Source: JBGSKY01 sp041740995 (GTDB lineage Bacteria; Planctomycetota; Planctomycetia; Pirellulales; Pirellulaceae). From it: 55,805 nucleotides of DNA. This document shows positions 31,691 to 39,910 of the stretch, in pieces; positions within the stretch are counted from its first letter, which is position 1, and every line of letters begins with the position of its first letter. Both the position numbers and the translations under genes were made by a program. Below the pieces are notes generated by a model that saw nothing but the letters and a program-made list of their open reading frames with translations, had not been told where the DNA came from and did no database searches. The stretch is from the NCBI GenBank assembly GCA_041740995.1, contig JBGSKY010000328.1:1-55805 (forward strand), in the 5' to 3' direction.

Positions 31691-32761
31691 CTATCGGTTG
31701 TACGATTGACTTGGCGGCAATTGGTAGCCAGGATTCGCTGCACCGCTTGCGGTGTTGGCTGGCAGGCCCGAACCCAACGCCGTTGAACTCGGCGAGCTAA
31801 AGTCGTAACCGGTGGTTCGCTGAATGCTGCCAGGTCGGTACGAAGCGGTTGCGGCTGGTGCCGTTGGAGCGGGACTGGCGTAACTTGCGGTCGACGCGTT
31901 GATCACCGGTGTGCTGCTTGGCATGGCTGACATGTTGCTCGGCATTTGAATGCCGCCGACCGGATTGTAGCTTGAGACCGAAGGTGCATTGTTGGCAATC
32001 GGACCGCCTGCGATTGGCAAGTTCGGGTAAGCCATCGGTGGAGCGGCGGGCTTGGCTGCGGTTGAACCGGCGGGTGGCAATCCGTAAGAGCCGCCGCTTG
32101 GTGCGTTAGCATAGGATTGCGTCGATTGCATCGGCGGTACGGCAGATTCGCCGTAAGGCATGGGTGCCGCGCTGGCGAGTCCTGGGTAAGCGGCGCTGTT
32201 CATGTTTGGCATTGAGCTGCTCGGTGCACCGGCGGGTACGCCCGTATAGCTTGTGCCTGACGCACCGCCGTTTGACGGGGCCGAATAACCCATCGAGTTT
32301 CCAGAGCTTGCCGAAGCATAGGCAGCGTTGGGTGCCTGCGATTGGTTGTATGTGTTATAAGGGCCAGTTGCGTAACCGTTCGCAGTTGCCGCTGCACCCT
32401 GGCCTGGCATCGGTGTCGATGGCTTGGCGTATGGCGAGGTGGCCGAAGCGAGCGAAGTCGTCGACGGCGGCGTGACCGACGGTCCGTTGGTTTGCGAAGC
32501 CGTTCCATAAGGGCTTGGCTTGGTGGCTGATTTGCCGTTGGTTCCGGCCATCAAGCTCGGTGTTTGCGATGTGGCCGGCGATGTTGGCGCGGTCATTGTC
32601 GGACCCTTGCCTGCCAGCGTTTCGGCCGATGGTTTCTTTTTGAAAGAAAGCATGCTCGGGGTTGGCATCTTCCAACCGCTGCGACAGCCCGTGCTAGTGA
32701 TCGATACAATCAAAATTCCACAAACGGCGATTCGATTTGTGGCGTGAAACATGCAACGCAT
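31691..32761 (-). CDS. Pro/Ser/Ala-rich lipoprotein
   Basis: The 356-residue protein starts with a lipoprotein signal (RIAVCGILIVSITSTGC, Cys26). The remainder is low-complexity, rich in Pro, Ser, Ala, Thr, Tyr and Gly, with irregular repeats such as SPYG, SPYAKPS, MPGQG and YPNLP. No domain was recognised. It is predicted to be membrane-anchored and extended, as in spacer or cell-envelope proteins. A second possible ATG lies three codons downstream. AAGGA precedes the first ATG by 10 bases, supporting the chosen start. Confidence 0.6.
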   Translation of the reverse strand: MRCMFHATNRIAVCGILIVSITSTGCRSGWKMPTPSMLSFKKKPSAETLAGKGPTMTAPTSPATSQTPSLMAGTNGKSATKPSPYGTASQTNGPSVTPPSTTSLASATSPYAKPSTPMPGQGAAATANGYATGPYNTYNQSQAPNAAYASASSGNSMGYSAPSNGGASGTSYTGVPAGAPSSSMPNMNSAAYPGLASAAPMPYGESAVPPMQSTQSYANAPSGGSYGLPPAGSTAAKPAAPPMAYPNLPIAGGPIANNAPSVSSYNPVGGIQMPSNMSAMPSSTPVINASTASYASPAPTAPAATASYRPGSIQRTTGYDFSSPSSTALGSGLPANTASGAANPGYQLPPSQSYNR

Positions 32762-33278
32762 TTTGTGTCATCCTTGAAGTGAATGCGAGCAAAAAACGGG
32801 TACCGATCAAAACGTTCTCATCGGCTAGCGAGCAATTATGTTCCTTCGCTGAGGAGCATAAATTTCGTCTAGTTATACCTATCGGAAGCGTTACAACCGA
32901 TCATTAACGCAAAGTCGGAAAATCTTTCCAAATTCACGTTATCCGCAATTTTGTCTGCGGCGGCGATGCTAGAACTCAACACCGCCCCAGGTCAACATCA
33001 TTGTGAGCAGAATCTAGTTCTTGGTTGAATCAAACCGCGTTTCAACCTCGAATTTACGAGAGTTTCAAACCGGAATTGATTAGCGTCAATTCGCGGTTCT
33101 AATTGATTTTGCGATTTTTTCAGTTTGACGGGAAGATGAAGTCATAGAGCTTGGTATCGTTTGAATTTATCGCATCGATATCATGGAATTGAAGCTTCTC
33201 ATTGAAGTTCAAATATCTGTTCGCTTGCAATTCGACGAAACGATTTTCCAAAGACATAAGCAGTTCTGGCGAGAATCG
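32762..33278. other. Intergenic region without a recognised gene
   Basis: About 515 AT-rich bp lie between the lipoprotein gene and the end of the metal transporter operon. It should hold the lipoprotein promoter. No ORF with coding signs and no clear palindromic element was seen. Confidence 0.4.
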
Positions 33279-34634
33279 CTAGCGGTTAGCCGTCGGATCG
33301 GAATGCTCTGACGGTATTGCGGTTCCATGTGGATCTCGTGTTGGTTGGTCCATCTCTCGGTCCAACTGTTCTCGCAATTGACGGTCAGTAAAATGCTCCA
33401 AGCGTTCGGCTGTGTCGTGCAGCCGATCCGAATCCATGCTGGCTTGACTGGCCAAGTATTGCTCCCACAAACGATGCGATCGAACCAAACCCCGCGCTTG
33501 CTGGCGACCGACTTCCGTTAGGTGCACGGACCCATTTTCCGAGCTGACGGCGCGCTGCGAACGCAATCGCCACAAGGCGGCCTTGATCCACCAGCGACTG
33601 GTGACCAAAGTTTTCGCCAGGACTCGCGGTGTCTGGTCAATCCCGAGTGGCTTTGCATTGCCACGTTCTTCCAAACGGAAGAGCAACGCAACAATGTCGT
33701 CCGAGAGAATATTGAGCGAGAGAACGCGTTGCCGTATGAACTTGATAACGCTCCCGTGACGCGGACCAAACAATGCCGCCATTAGAAATGCCAAGCCAGC
33801 GACGACAGCCATCATGGCCGAAGTTTGCGTACTAGGATAACCAAACCAACCTGGAACAGTGATCGCCGAAATATGCCCTAGCACGGCTGAACAAGCGGCG
33901 ATGATTGCTGAAATAACTATCATCCGTCCAAGTCGATCGGTCAGCAAATAGGCCGCCGCTGGAGGAACGACGAACATCGCCACGACGAGGATGTTGCCAA
34001 CGCTTTCGAAACTGGCCACAGTCGTTGTTGCGACTAAAATCATTAACGCATAGTGCATAAATTTTGCTGACAGTCCCATTGATGTCGCCAACGATGGGTC
34101 AAAGGAGCTCAGCTTTAACTCTTTGAAGAATACGACAACGAAGACTAGGTTCAGCACTAGTACCGATGCCAACATCAGTACGGCTCGCGGTATCTCAAAA
34201 CCGAACACCGCAATGCGATCCAGCGGTGTGTACTCAATCGCTCCGTACAAAACGCATTTGGCATCCAAGTCGACTCGGTTGGTTTGCACAATCATCACAA
34301 GTCCGACGGCAAACAACGACGTGAAGACGACTCCCATCGATGCCCCTTCGTCAACTTGACCAACGCCACGGATCCATTCGGTAAACAAAGCGGTTAATAC
34401 TCCAACGATTACCGCGCCGATAAACATTGGCAGGCTGCTGCGGCTGCTGCTGATCCAAAAGGCTGCGGCCAATCCAGGCAGCACCGCATGCGAAACCGCA
34501 TCGCCAAGCATGCTCATTCGGCGGAGAACAAGGAAGTTTCCTAGCAGTGCAGAAGCGACGGCGCATAAAACACCAGCAGCAACAATCCAGCCGTCTAAAT
34601 TCCAATACCAATTTATGCCGCTCAGGACAAACAT
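33279..34634 (-). CDS. Metal ABC transporter permease with DtxR-like C-terminal tail (second permease)
   Basis: I chose the ATG at 34634 because the open extension upstream runs through a repeat element (34669-34740) and is not membrane-like. The 451-residue protein has an ABC-3 permease domain with about nine helices (~1-290: NFLVLRRMSMLGDAVSHAVLPG, the conserved GDAVSHA loop, and GNILVVAMFVVPPAAAYLL). It is followed by a cytoplasmic ~150-residue tail resembling the DtxR/MntR winged helix and metal-binding region (VHLTEVGRQQARGLVRSHRL, then DRLHDTAERLEHF). It belongs with the binding protein and ATPase upstream for Mn2+/Fe2+ import. The tail may sense metal or gate transport; this is inference. 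Confidence 0.85.
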   Translation of the reverse strand: MFVLSGINWYWNLDGWIVAAGVLCAVASALLGNFLVLRRMSMLGDAVSHAVLPGLAAAFWISSSRSSLPMFIGAVIVGVLTALFTEWIRGVGQVDEGASMGVVFTSLFAVGLVMIVQTNRVDLDAKCVLYGAIEYTPLDRIAVFGFEIPRAVLMLASVLVLNLVFVVVFFKELKLSSFDPSLATSMGLSAKFMHYALMILVATTTVASFESVGNILVVAMFVVPPAAAYLLTDRLGRMIVISAIIAACSAVLGHISAITVPGWFGYPSTQTSAMMAVVAGLAFLMAALFGPRHGSVIKFIRQRVLSLNILSDDIVALLFRLEERGNAKPLGIDQTPRVLAKTLVTSRWWIKAALWRLRSQRAVSSENGSVHLTEVGRQQARGLVRSHRLWEQYLASQASMDSDRLHDTAERLEHFTDRQLREQLDREMDQPTRDPHGTAIPSEHSDPTANR

Positions 34635-34668
34635 CGATCGTATCGTTTCTGAATTCGTGTCGAACCTA

Positions 34669-34740
34669 GAGCCTATCGGAAAAGGGGGCTGACCATTTGG
34701 AGGAACGGAGAGGGTCAGCTCCCCCTTTTCCGATAGGCTC
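34669..34740. repeat. Hairpin MITE-like element with GAGCCTATCGG termini
   Basis: GAGCCTATCGG (34669-34679) and CCGATAGGCTC (34730-34740) are inverted, and the arms continue inward (AAAAGGGGGCTGACC against GGTCAGCTCCCCCTTTT, with a 2-nt bulge), so nearly the whole 72 bp folds into one hairpin. Its termini match those of the element at 4027-4135. It abuts the stop codon of the first permease and separates it from the second permease gene, so it may act as an attenuator or RNA-stabilising structure within the operon. Confidence 0.7.
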
Positions 34741-36210
34741 TTAGTGAGGGTTTGCTGGTACTGGAAGTGAAAAATCTTGTTCGTCCAAAAGATCTTCAAG
34801 TTGATCGACAATCTCCGGTTCAAGTACGTGTTCTATATGATCAGCATCGCGATCGACATTAGCGGATGCGACATCGGCGTGAGTGATCAAGTACAGCTCC
34901 CACAGCCGATGTTGCCGCGTCAATCGGGCCGCTTCGGTATACCCGGCCTGTGTAAATTGCACACCTGATTCTCGTTGTCGGATCAAGTCATCTTGCGAAG
35001 CGCTGCTCAGCGTGCGAAGCAACTCTCGTCGACTCCACGTCCGCTGAAGCATAAGGCTGTCAAGCGATACGATGGCCTTGCGATTCAGGTCGTTTGCAGA
35101 GATGCTTGCTTGTTCTTTCTGCTGTTCGATTAGCTCGAACATGCTGCGTAACAAATGCTGACGAGCGACTCGCCAATTGACTCTTTTGCGTCGCAAATAA
35201 CGCGGCAGCAATCCCCGCTGGGTTCCGAAGAGCAAGCTGATTAGAAAAAATGAAGAGCAAGTCAAGACGATCATCGCGCCCGAGGGCAAGTTTTGGAAAA
35301 TGGTGCTGACCATCGCGCCAATGACTCCACCCAATGCCCCCAAGATAGTTGAAACAACGGCCATTAAAGCCAGTCGGTCTGTCCAGAACCTTGACGCGGC
35401 GGCTGGGATGATGAGCAGCGCGACCATTAACATCAAGCCGACGGCTTGCAAACCAACCATCGTGACTAAAACCACAAGGCTCATCAAGGCAATATCTAGC
35501 AGCAAGATTGGCGAACCGCGCGAACGGGCAAAGTCGCTATCAAAACAGAGCAGCTTCAATTCCTTGAATAGCAAGATGCAAATCGTCGTGCTGATCAACG
35601 ATGCGCCGATAATCAGCTTCGTATCCCAGACGCCTATCGCCGACGTCTTGCCAAAAATGAAGTCCTCCAGGCCAGCCGGCTGGGTGTGGTTCATGTTTTG
35701 AATGATACCCAAAAACGCTGCCCCACAACCAAAGAAAACTGTCAACACGATCCCGAGGGCTGCGTCTTCCTTCAGCTTAGTGGTCGATCGAATCCAAAGA
35801 ATCGCCAGCACCCCAATGAGACCGCTGATGGTGGCACCGGTTAGCAGAACGGTCAGTGATTTGGAGTTCAATCCCAACGTCGGAGCTGCCATGTAGGCAA
35901 TCGTGATTCCTGGCAGACTCGCATGACTGAGAGCGTCACCGATTAGGGCACGCTTTCGCAGCAACGTGAAACTGCCAACCAAGCCACTAGCGGCGCCGAG
36001 AAATGCGACACTTAACACGACAATTCGCGTATTGTAATCCTGAAGAAAAATGATTCGCCAGAATTCGGACGCAGGTTTGATTGATGCTGAATCGACTGCG
36101 GTGGTGCCAGTTTCAAGCATTGGTGCGTCGATGTCTTGAGCGATCGCTGCACAATCGCACAAAACGAAAATCGTAAACAGTAGCACGACCAATGTCCCGA
36201 TCCTTTTCAC
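34741..36210 (-). CDS. Metal ABC transporter permease with DtxR-like C-terminal tail (first permease)
   Basis: The 489-residue protein has an N-terminal extension with a possible signal peptide (LVVLLFTIFVLCDCAAIAQ), an ABC-3 permease core (~50-330: GSFTLLRKRALIGDALSHASLPG, GLMLMVALLIIPAAASRFW) and a C-terminal ~150-residue cytoplasmic tail. The tail ends with a clear DtxR-like stretch: VQFTQAGYTEAARLTRQHRL, WELYLITHADV and DADHIEHVLEPEIVDQLEDLL. It starts within the ATPase stop (ATGA). Together with the second permease it forms the membrane part of a Mn/Fe/Zn importer. Confidence 0.87.
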   Translation of the reverse strand: MKRIGTLVVLLFTIFVLCDCAAIAQDIDAPMLETGTTAVDSASIKPASEFWRIIFLQDYNTRIVVLSVAFLGAASGLVGSFTLLRKRALIGDALSHASLPGITIAYMAAPTLGLNSKSLTVLLTGATISGLIGVLAILWIRSTTKLKEDAALGIVLTVFFGCGAAFLGIIQNMNHTQPAGLEDFIFGKTSAIGVWDTKLIIGASLISTTICILLFKELKLLCFDSDFARSRGSPILLLDIALMSLVVLVTMVGLQAVGLMLMVALLIIPAAASRFWTDRLALMAVVSTILGALGGVIGAMVSTIFQNLPSGAMIVLTCSSFFLISLLFGTQRGLLPRYLRRKRVNWRVARQHLLRSMFELIEQQKEQASISANDLNRKAIVSLDSLMLQRTWSRRELLRTLSSASQDDLIRQRESGVQFTQAGYTEAARLTRQHRLWELYLITHADVASANVDRDADHIEHVLEPEIVDQLEDLLDEQDFSLPVPANPH

Positions 36211-36971
36211 AGCGCACGCTCCCGCCGCCGCATCGCTTCAGTGACTTCGTCCAATAAAGTAAGTCGACCGCCATAGGTTTTATGCAAGTTTTCCGACGTG
36301 AAGGTTTTCTCGACAGGTCCGTGAGCGACAACCCGCATGTTTAATAAGACGACATAGTCGAAGTATTGCGGAACAGTTTGCAGGTCATGATGAATCACCA
36401 CAGCCGTTTTGCCTCTTGCTTGCAGCTCGCGGAGAATGTCGACAATCGCATGTTCGGTTGCAGCATCGACGGCAGCAAATGGTTCGTCCATTAAATAAAG
36501 ATCGGCGTCCTGAACCAACGCACGTGCCAAAAACGTTCGTTGCTGCTGACCGCCGGATAGCTGGCTGATCTGTCGCGTTGCCAGCTCAGCAATTCCGACT
36601 CGATCTAGTGCATGCTTAGCCGCGTCGCGATGTTTTTTCTGCACTGGTTTGCACCAGCCGATTTGGCCATACATTCCCATCGTTACAACATCGATCGCGT
36701 CGATTGGGAAATCCCAATCAACACTTTCCCTTTGCGGAACATATCCGACGAGATGGCGTTGCGCTCGATAGGGTTTCCCAAAGATTTCGATCTTCCCAGA
36801 AGCGATCGGAACCAAATCCATAACTGCTTTAAGGAGCGTGCTTTTGCCGGCACCATTCGGACCAACAACTCCAACGAGCGAGCCAGCAGGCAGATCGAAA
36901 TTAACGTCCCAAACAACAGGCTTGCGATGATAGGCGACAGTCAGATCACGAATGGAAAGCGGTGCGTTCAT
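36207..36971 (-). CDS. Metal ABC transporter ATP-binding protein
   Basis: This is a 254-residue ABC ATPase with Walker A GPNGAGKST (~36-44), YVPQRESVDWDFP (Q-loop and the VDWDFP typical of MntB/ZnuC-type ATPases), signature LSGGQQQR, Walker B LYLMDEP and the switch His in VIHHDL. It powers uptake of Mn2+ (or Zn2+/Fe2+) together with the two permeases, and overlaps the first permease by 4 nt. A Mn role is favoured by the divergent mntR gene and MntR boxes. Confidence 0.93.
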   Translation of the reverse strand: MNAPLSIRDLTVAYHRKPVVWDVNFDLPAGSLVGVVGPNGAGKSTLLKAVMDLVPIASGKIEIFGKPYRAQRHLVGYVPQRESVDWDFPIDAIDVVTMGMYGQIGWCKPVQKKHRDAAKHALDRVGIAELATRQISQLSGGQQQRTFLARALVQDADLYLMDEPFAAVDAATEHAIVDILRELQARGKTAVVIHHDLQTVPQYFDYVVLLNMRVVAHGPVEKTFTSENLHKTYGGRLTLLDEVTEAMRRRERAL

Positions 36972-37001
36972 TTTGTCATTATCATTGAAGTGAACATCGC
37001 T

Positions 37002-38003
37002 CTAGTGCGAAAGTTTTCCATTAAGACCGCTGGGCGGCGCCTGGCCGCCTAAAGCTCGCGTGACGGTGGTGATGTTGTGATCGAGCATTCCGATGTAAGT
37101 CCCTTCGTAGGTGCCAGCGATCCCCATGGCATCGCTGAACAATTCGCCGCCGATGACAACTTCGTGTTGCCGAGATCGTGCACCTTCGACGAGCGCTTCA
37201 ATATTCTTTCGCGAGACGCTGCTTTCGACAAAAACCGCGCTCACTTTTCGATCGACGATCAGTGAAACTAGCTGGTTGATTTGCTGCAAGCCCGCTTCCG
37301 ATTCCGTCGAGATGCCTTGAACACCCAATACTTCAATGCCGTAAGCCGAGCCGAAATATCCAAACGCGTCATGGGAAGTGATCAAAACACGGCTGGTCGT
37401 TGGAACCGAAGATAATGACTTCTTGCCATATTCATGCAGCGTATCAAGCTGGGCGATGTAATTCTCGGCGTTGTTCTTGTACGTTTCGGAAAACGCTTCG
37501 TCAAATCGCGACAGCTCGTCGACTACCGCCTGGCAACACTTGGACCAAGCGTTAACGTCCATCCACATATGCGGATCGGGATTATCTCCGGTCTGCGAAG
37601 CTTGTCGAATAAGGTTTTTCGGCACTGCGTCGGTGACTGCGATGACTGGTTTCGTCATAGCAAGTTTTACCAGAGTGTCAGTCATCTTTCCTTCCAGATG
37701 AAGCCCGCTGTAAAAAACGATGTCGGCATTCATTAATGCGAGCACGTCGTCGCGGGTTGCTTTGTAAAGATGCGGATCGACGCCCGAGCCGCAAATTTGA
37801 TTCAGCTCGATTCGGTCCCCGCCGATGTTTCGCACGAGGTCTGCGACCATTCCAACCGTAGCGACGACGCGAATCGGAGAGTCTTTCGTTCGGGCTTCGG
37901 GTGATGGCGCGTTACATCCTGTTGTCCAGCCTAGAAGCGACACGCAGACCGCAGCCAATAGATGACAACATAAATGCCGATGATTAGTCAATGAGTTTTG
38001 CAC
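37002..38003 (-). CDS. Metal ABC transporter substrate-binding lipoprotein (ZnuA/MntA type)
   Basis: The 333-residue protein has a lipoprotein signal (LLAAVCVSLLGWTTGC). The cluster A-I fold shows metal ligands at DPHLYKATRDD (His), NPDPHMWMD (His), LITSHDAFGYF (His) and the Asp/Glu region around GELFSDAMG. Such proteins capture Mn2+ or Zn2+ in the periplasm. It is the first gene of the importer operon, and the MntR boxes begin 28 bp upstream of its start. Confidence 0.92.
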   Translation of the reverse strand: MQNSLTNHRHLCCHLLAAVCVSLLGWTTGCNAPSPEARTKDSPIRVVATVGMVADLVRNIGGDRIELNQICGSGVDPHLYKATRDDVLALMNADIVFYSGLHLEGKMTDTLVKLAMTKPVIAVTDAVPKNLIRQASQTGDNPDPHMWMDVNAWSKCCQAVVDELSRFDEAFSETYKNNAENYIAQLDTLHEYGKKSLSSVPTTSRVLITSHDAFGYFGSAYGIEVLGVQGISTESEAGLQQINQLVSLIVDRKVSAVFVESSVSRKNIEALVEGARSRQHEVVIGGELFSDAMGIAGTYEGTYIGMLDHNITTVTRALGGQAPPSGLNGKLSH

Positions 38004-38030
38004 AAATTATTACGGCTTGGGAATTCAATA

Positions 38031-38048
38031 GTTTAGCATTGGCTAAAC
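38031..38048. promoter_or_regulatory. MntR box 1
   Basis: GTTTAGCATTGGCTAAAC is a near-perfect palindrome with the core TAGC-N4-GCTA, like known MntR boxes. It lies in the divergent promoter region between the importer operon and mntR. Confidence 0.75.
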
Positions 38049-38062
38049 TGCGTTTTACGCGA

Positions 38063-38080
38063 ATGTAGCCGTTGCTAAAC
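38063..38080. promoter_or_regulatory. MntR box 2
   Basis: ATGTAGCCGTTGCTAAAC repeats the core TAGC-N4-GCTA, 32 bp centre-to-centre from box 1 (about three helical turns). The spacing suits cooperative or dual control of the two divergent transcripts. Confidence 0.7.
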
Positions 38081-38158
38081 TTTTGTCAAGCGTTTATTCT
38101 ATGGAGATATCTTCAATGTGCACTTGGCAAATGGAAATTCAAAGGCGTATTATTCGCA

Positions 38159-38584
38159 ATGACCGGTTCAAAGACCAAAAATCCGCATTCAAGAACTCGC
38201 AGCGATCACGCTAGCGAGACTGCAGAAGATTATGTCGAAGCGATCAACACGATACTCTGCAACCAGCTGATTTGTCGGGCGAGCGATCTAGCGAAACGCT
38301 TTGCGGTCAGTCACGTTACCGTACATCGCATCGTCGGGCGGTTGCAGGAAGAAGGTCTTTTGGTAACGCAGCCCTATCAGCCAATCCAGCTCACCAGCGC
38401 TGGCCGCCGATTGGCTAAGCGTGCAAAGCAAAGGCATGACATCGTCTACAACTTCCTGCTTGCCATCGGCGTCAGCTCCGAAGTTGCAGCCATTGACGCT
38501 GAAGGAATCGAGCACCACGTCAGCCCGCTAACGCTGAAACAATTAGAGGCGACAACCAAGCGAATCAAAGAAAAGCACGAATAG
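38159..38584 (+). CDS. mntR: DtxR-family manganese regulator MntR
   Basis: I chose the ATG at 38159; the longer frame would start inside MntR box 2. The 141-residue protein has the long hydrophilic N-terminus typical of E. coli-type MntR, then SETAEDYVEAI, the winged helix (LAKRFAVSHVTVHRIVGRLQEEGLL), LTSAGRRLAKRAKQRHDIVY and the metal-binding dimerisation segment AIDAEGIEHHVS. With Mn2+ bound it should repress the importer, and possibly itself, through the two boxes. Confidence 0.9.
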   Translation: MTGSKTKNPHSRTRSDHASETAEDYVEAINTILCNQLICRASDLAKRFAVSHVTVHRIVGRLQEEGLLVTQPYQPIQLTSAGRRLAKRAKQRHDIVYNFLLAIGVSSEVAAIDAEGIEHHVSPLTLKQLEATTKRIKEKHE

Positions 38585-38616
38585 ATCGAGGCACTCCGAT
38601 TCGGTTCAAAAAATGA

Positions 38617-39780
38617 TCACCGAGACATCTTCGCGCCGCGATATTGAATTTGTGGCGCAGTCGAGGTAAATCGTTTAGCGAGTTTTGGAATGTCATCGCT
38701 GTGGCCAAGCACGATCACGACGTCGTTGACTTGGAGTTTGGTGTCAATCGGCGGGTTCATGACGCTCTTGCCATCGGCGTGTCGAACTCCGACAATTAGA
38801 AACCCATGGTTGCTTTGAATTTCAATCTGGCTGATCAATTGATCGACAAGTGTTGAGTTCGGTTCAACTCGCATTTCGTTAAACTGCAAGCCAAGCTGCC
38901 CAAGCTCTTCAATCAGGTTGCTTTGTTGGCTGATTTGCTCAAGCAAGTTTTCGGCCGAAGGACGAATAACCATCTGGGCAATTTTGTGGGCACCGATCGC
39001 TGTTGGCAGGACAACTTTATTGGCCCCGCATCCGAGCAGCTTTTTCTCTGTCCTGGGGTTTTCTCCACGGGCAATAATTGTGACATCCGCGTTCATCGCC
39101 CGCGCGGTAATTGTGACGAAGACATTGATCGCGTCATCCGACAATACAGTCGCCACCATCGAAGCACGACGAATGCCGGCTTGTTCCAATATGCCCTCGT
39201 CGGTTGCATCGCCTTGGATGACTAAGTAGCCTTTCTCCTCCGCGTCTTGCAACCGCCGCTCGTCGGTCTCAACGGCCACAAAGGGTTTTCCGGCAGTATG
39301 CAACTCGCGGGCAAGGATGGTTCCCAAGCGACCAATTCCGCAAATAATGGTGTGATTCTCAAGCCTCTCGATGCCCTTTGTCATTCGTCTAGCTCCTAAC
39401 GCGCGATTGAGTTCCCCGTCGATTAACATTTGCATAAATCCGCCTACGGTGTAGATCACTGCACCGTAACCGCAAACAATTACCATGATCGTTAGCGAGC
39501 GTAGAGCGGGCGATGTGATCGGTCGAACCTCGCCATAGCCAACGCCAAATATGGTGATCACGACCATGTAAAAAGCGTCGAACAACTCCCAGCCAGCCAG
39601 CACATAACCAGCGGTTGCAGCGATACAAATAAAAACAAACAGACCAAGTCCGACTATGACCTTGCGAAATGGTCCGGTCCAATGACTGGCTGCGGGCTGA
39701 AATGAAGACGTTTTCGTAGAAGTCACGCCGGCTCGGAAATTAGTATCAGGTTCGATCTTGCGAAGAAATGCCTCGCTCAA
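38617..39780 (-). CDS. Two-helix potassium channel with RCK domains
   Basis: The 387-residue protein has two transmembrane helices (~38-60 and ~95-118) flanking a pore loop with the selectivity filter TIFGVGYGE. An RCK-N/TrkA-N Rossmann domain follows (IICGIGRLGTILARELHTAG, VQGD-like IQGDATDEGIL, ~140-265). Then comes a TrkA-C domain (~290-380, ending VNDVVIVLGHSDDI). It resembles MthK/Kch-type ligand-gated K+ channels. It is convergent with mntR and probably monocistronic. The ligand (NAD(H), Ca2+ or nucleotide) cannot be told from sequence. Confidence 0.92.
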   Translation of the reverse strand: MSEAFLRKIEPDTNFRAGVTSTKTSSFQPAASHWTGPFRKVIVGLGLFVFICIAATAGYVLAGWELFDAFYMVVITIFGVGYGEVRPITSPALRSLTIMVIVCGYGAVIYTVGGFMQMLIDGELNRALGARRMTKGIERLENHTIICGIGRLGTILARELHTAGKPFVAVETDERRLQDAEEKGYLVIQGDATDEGILEQAGIRRASMVATVLSDDAINVFVTITARAMNADVTIIARGENPRTEKKLLGCGANKVVLPTAIGAHKIAQMVIRPSAENLLEQISQQSNLIEELGQLGLQFNEMRVEPNSTLVDQLISQIEIQSNHGFLIVGVRHADGKSVMNPPIDTKLQVNDVVIVLGHSDDIPKLAKRFTSTAPQIQYRGAKMSR

Positions 39781-39910
39781 TGTTTATTTGATCAAGCTCG
39801 CAAGATAATGTCGCCCAAACACTTCTTGGGAGCTAGAACCGAGTTATAAACGAAACTGCGGCTACCAAATACAGGAATTCGGCAAATTTTTACAGCCTCG
39901 GATTCCTTAA

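Noticed and set aside
34635..34823. Longer form of the second permease starting at 34823
   Set aside because: The extension runs through the hairpin repeat and into the neighbouring gene, and has no membrane character.
38072..38158. Longer form of MntR starting at 38072
   Set aside because: The start lies inside MntR box 2 and the added residues do not resemble MntR N-termini; the ATG at 38159 fits better.
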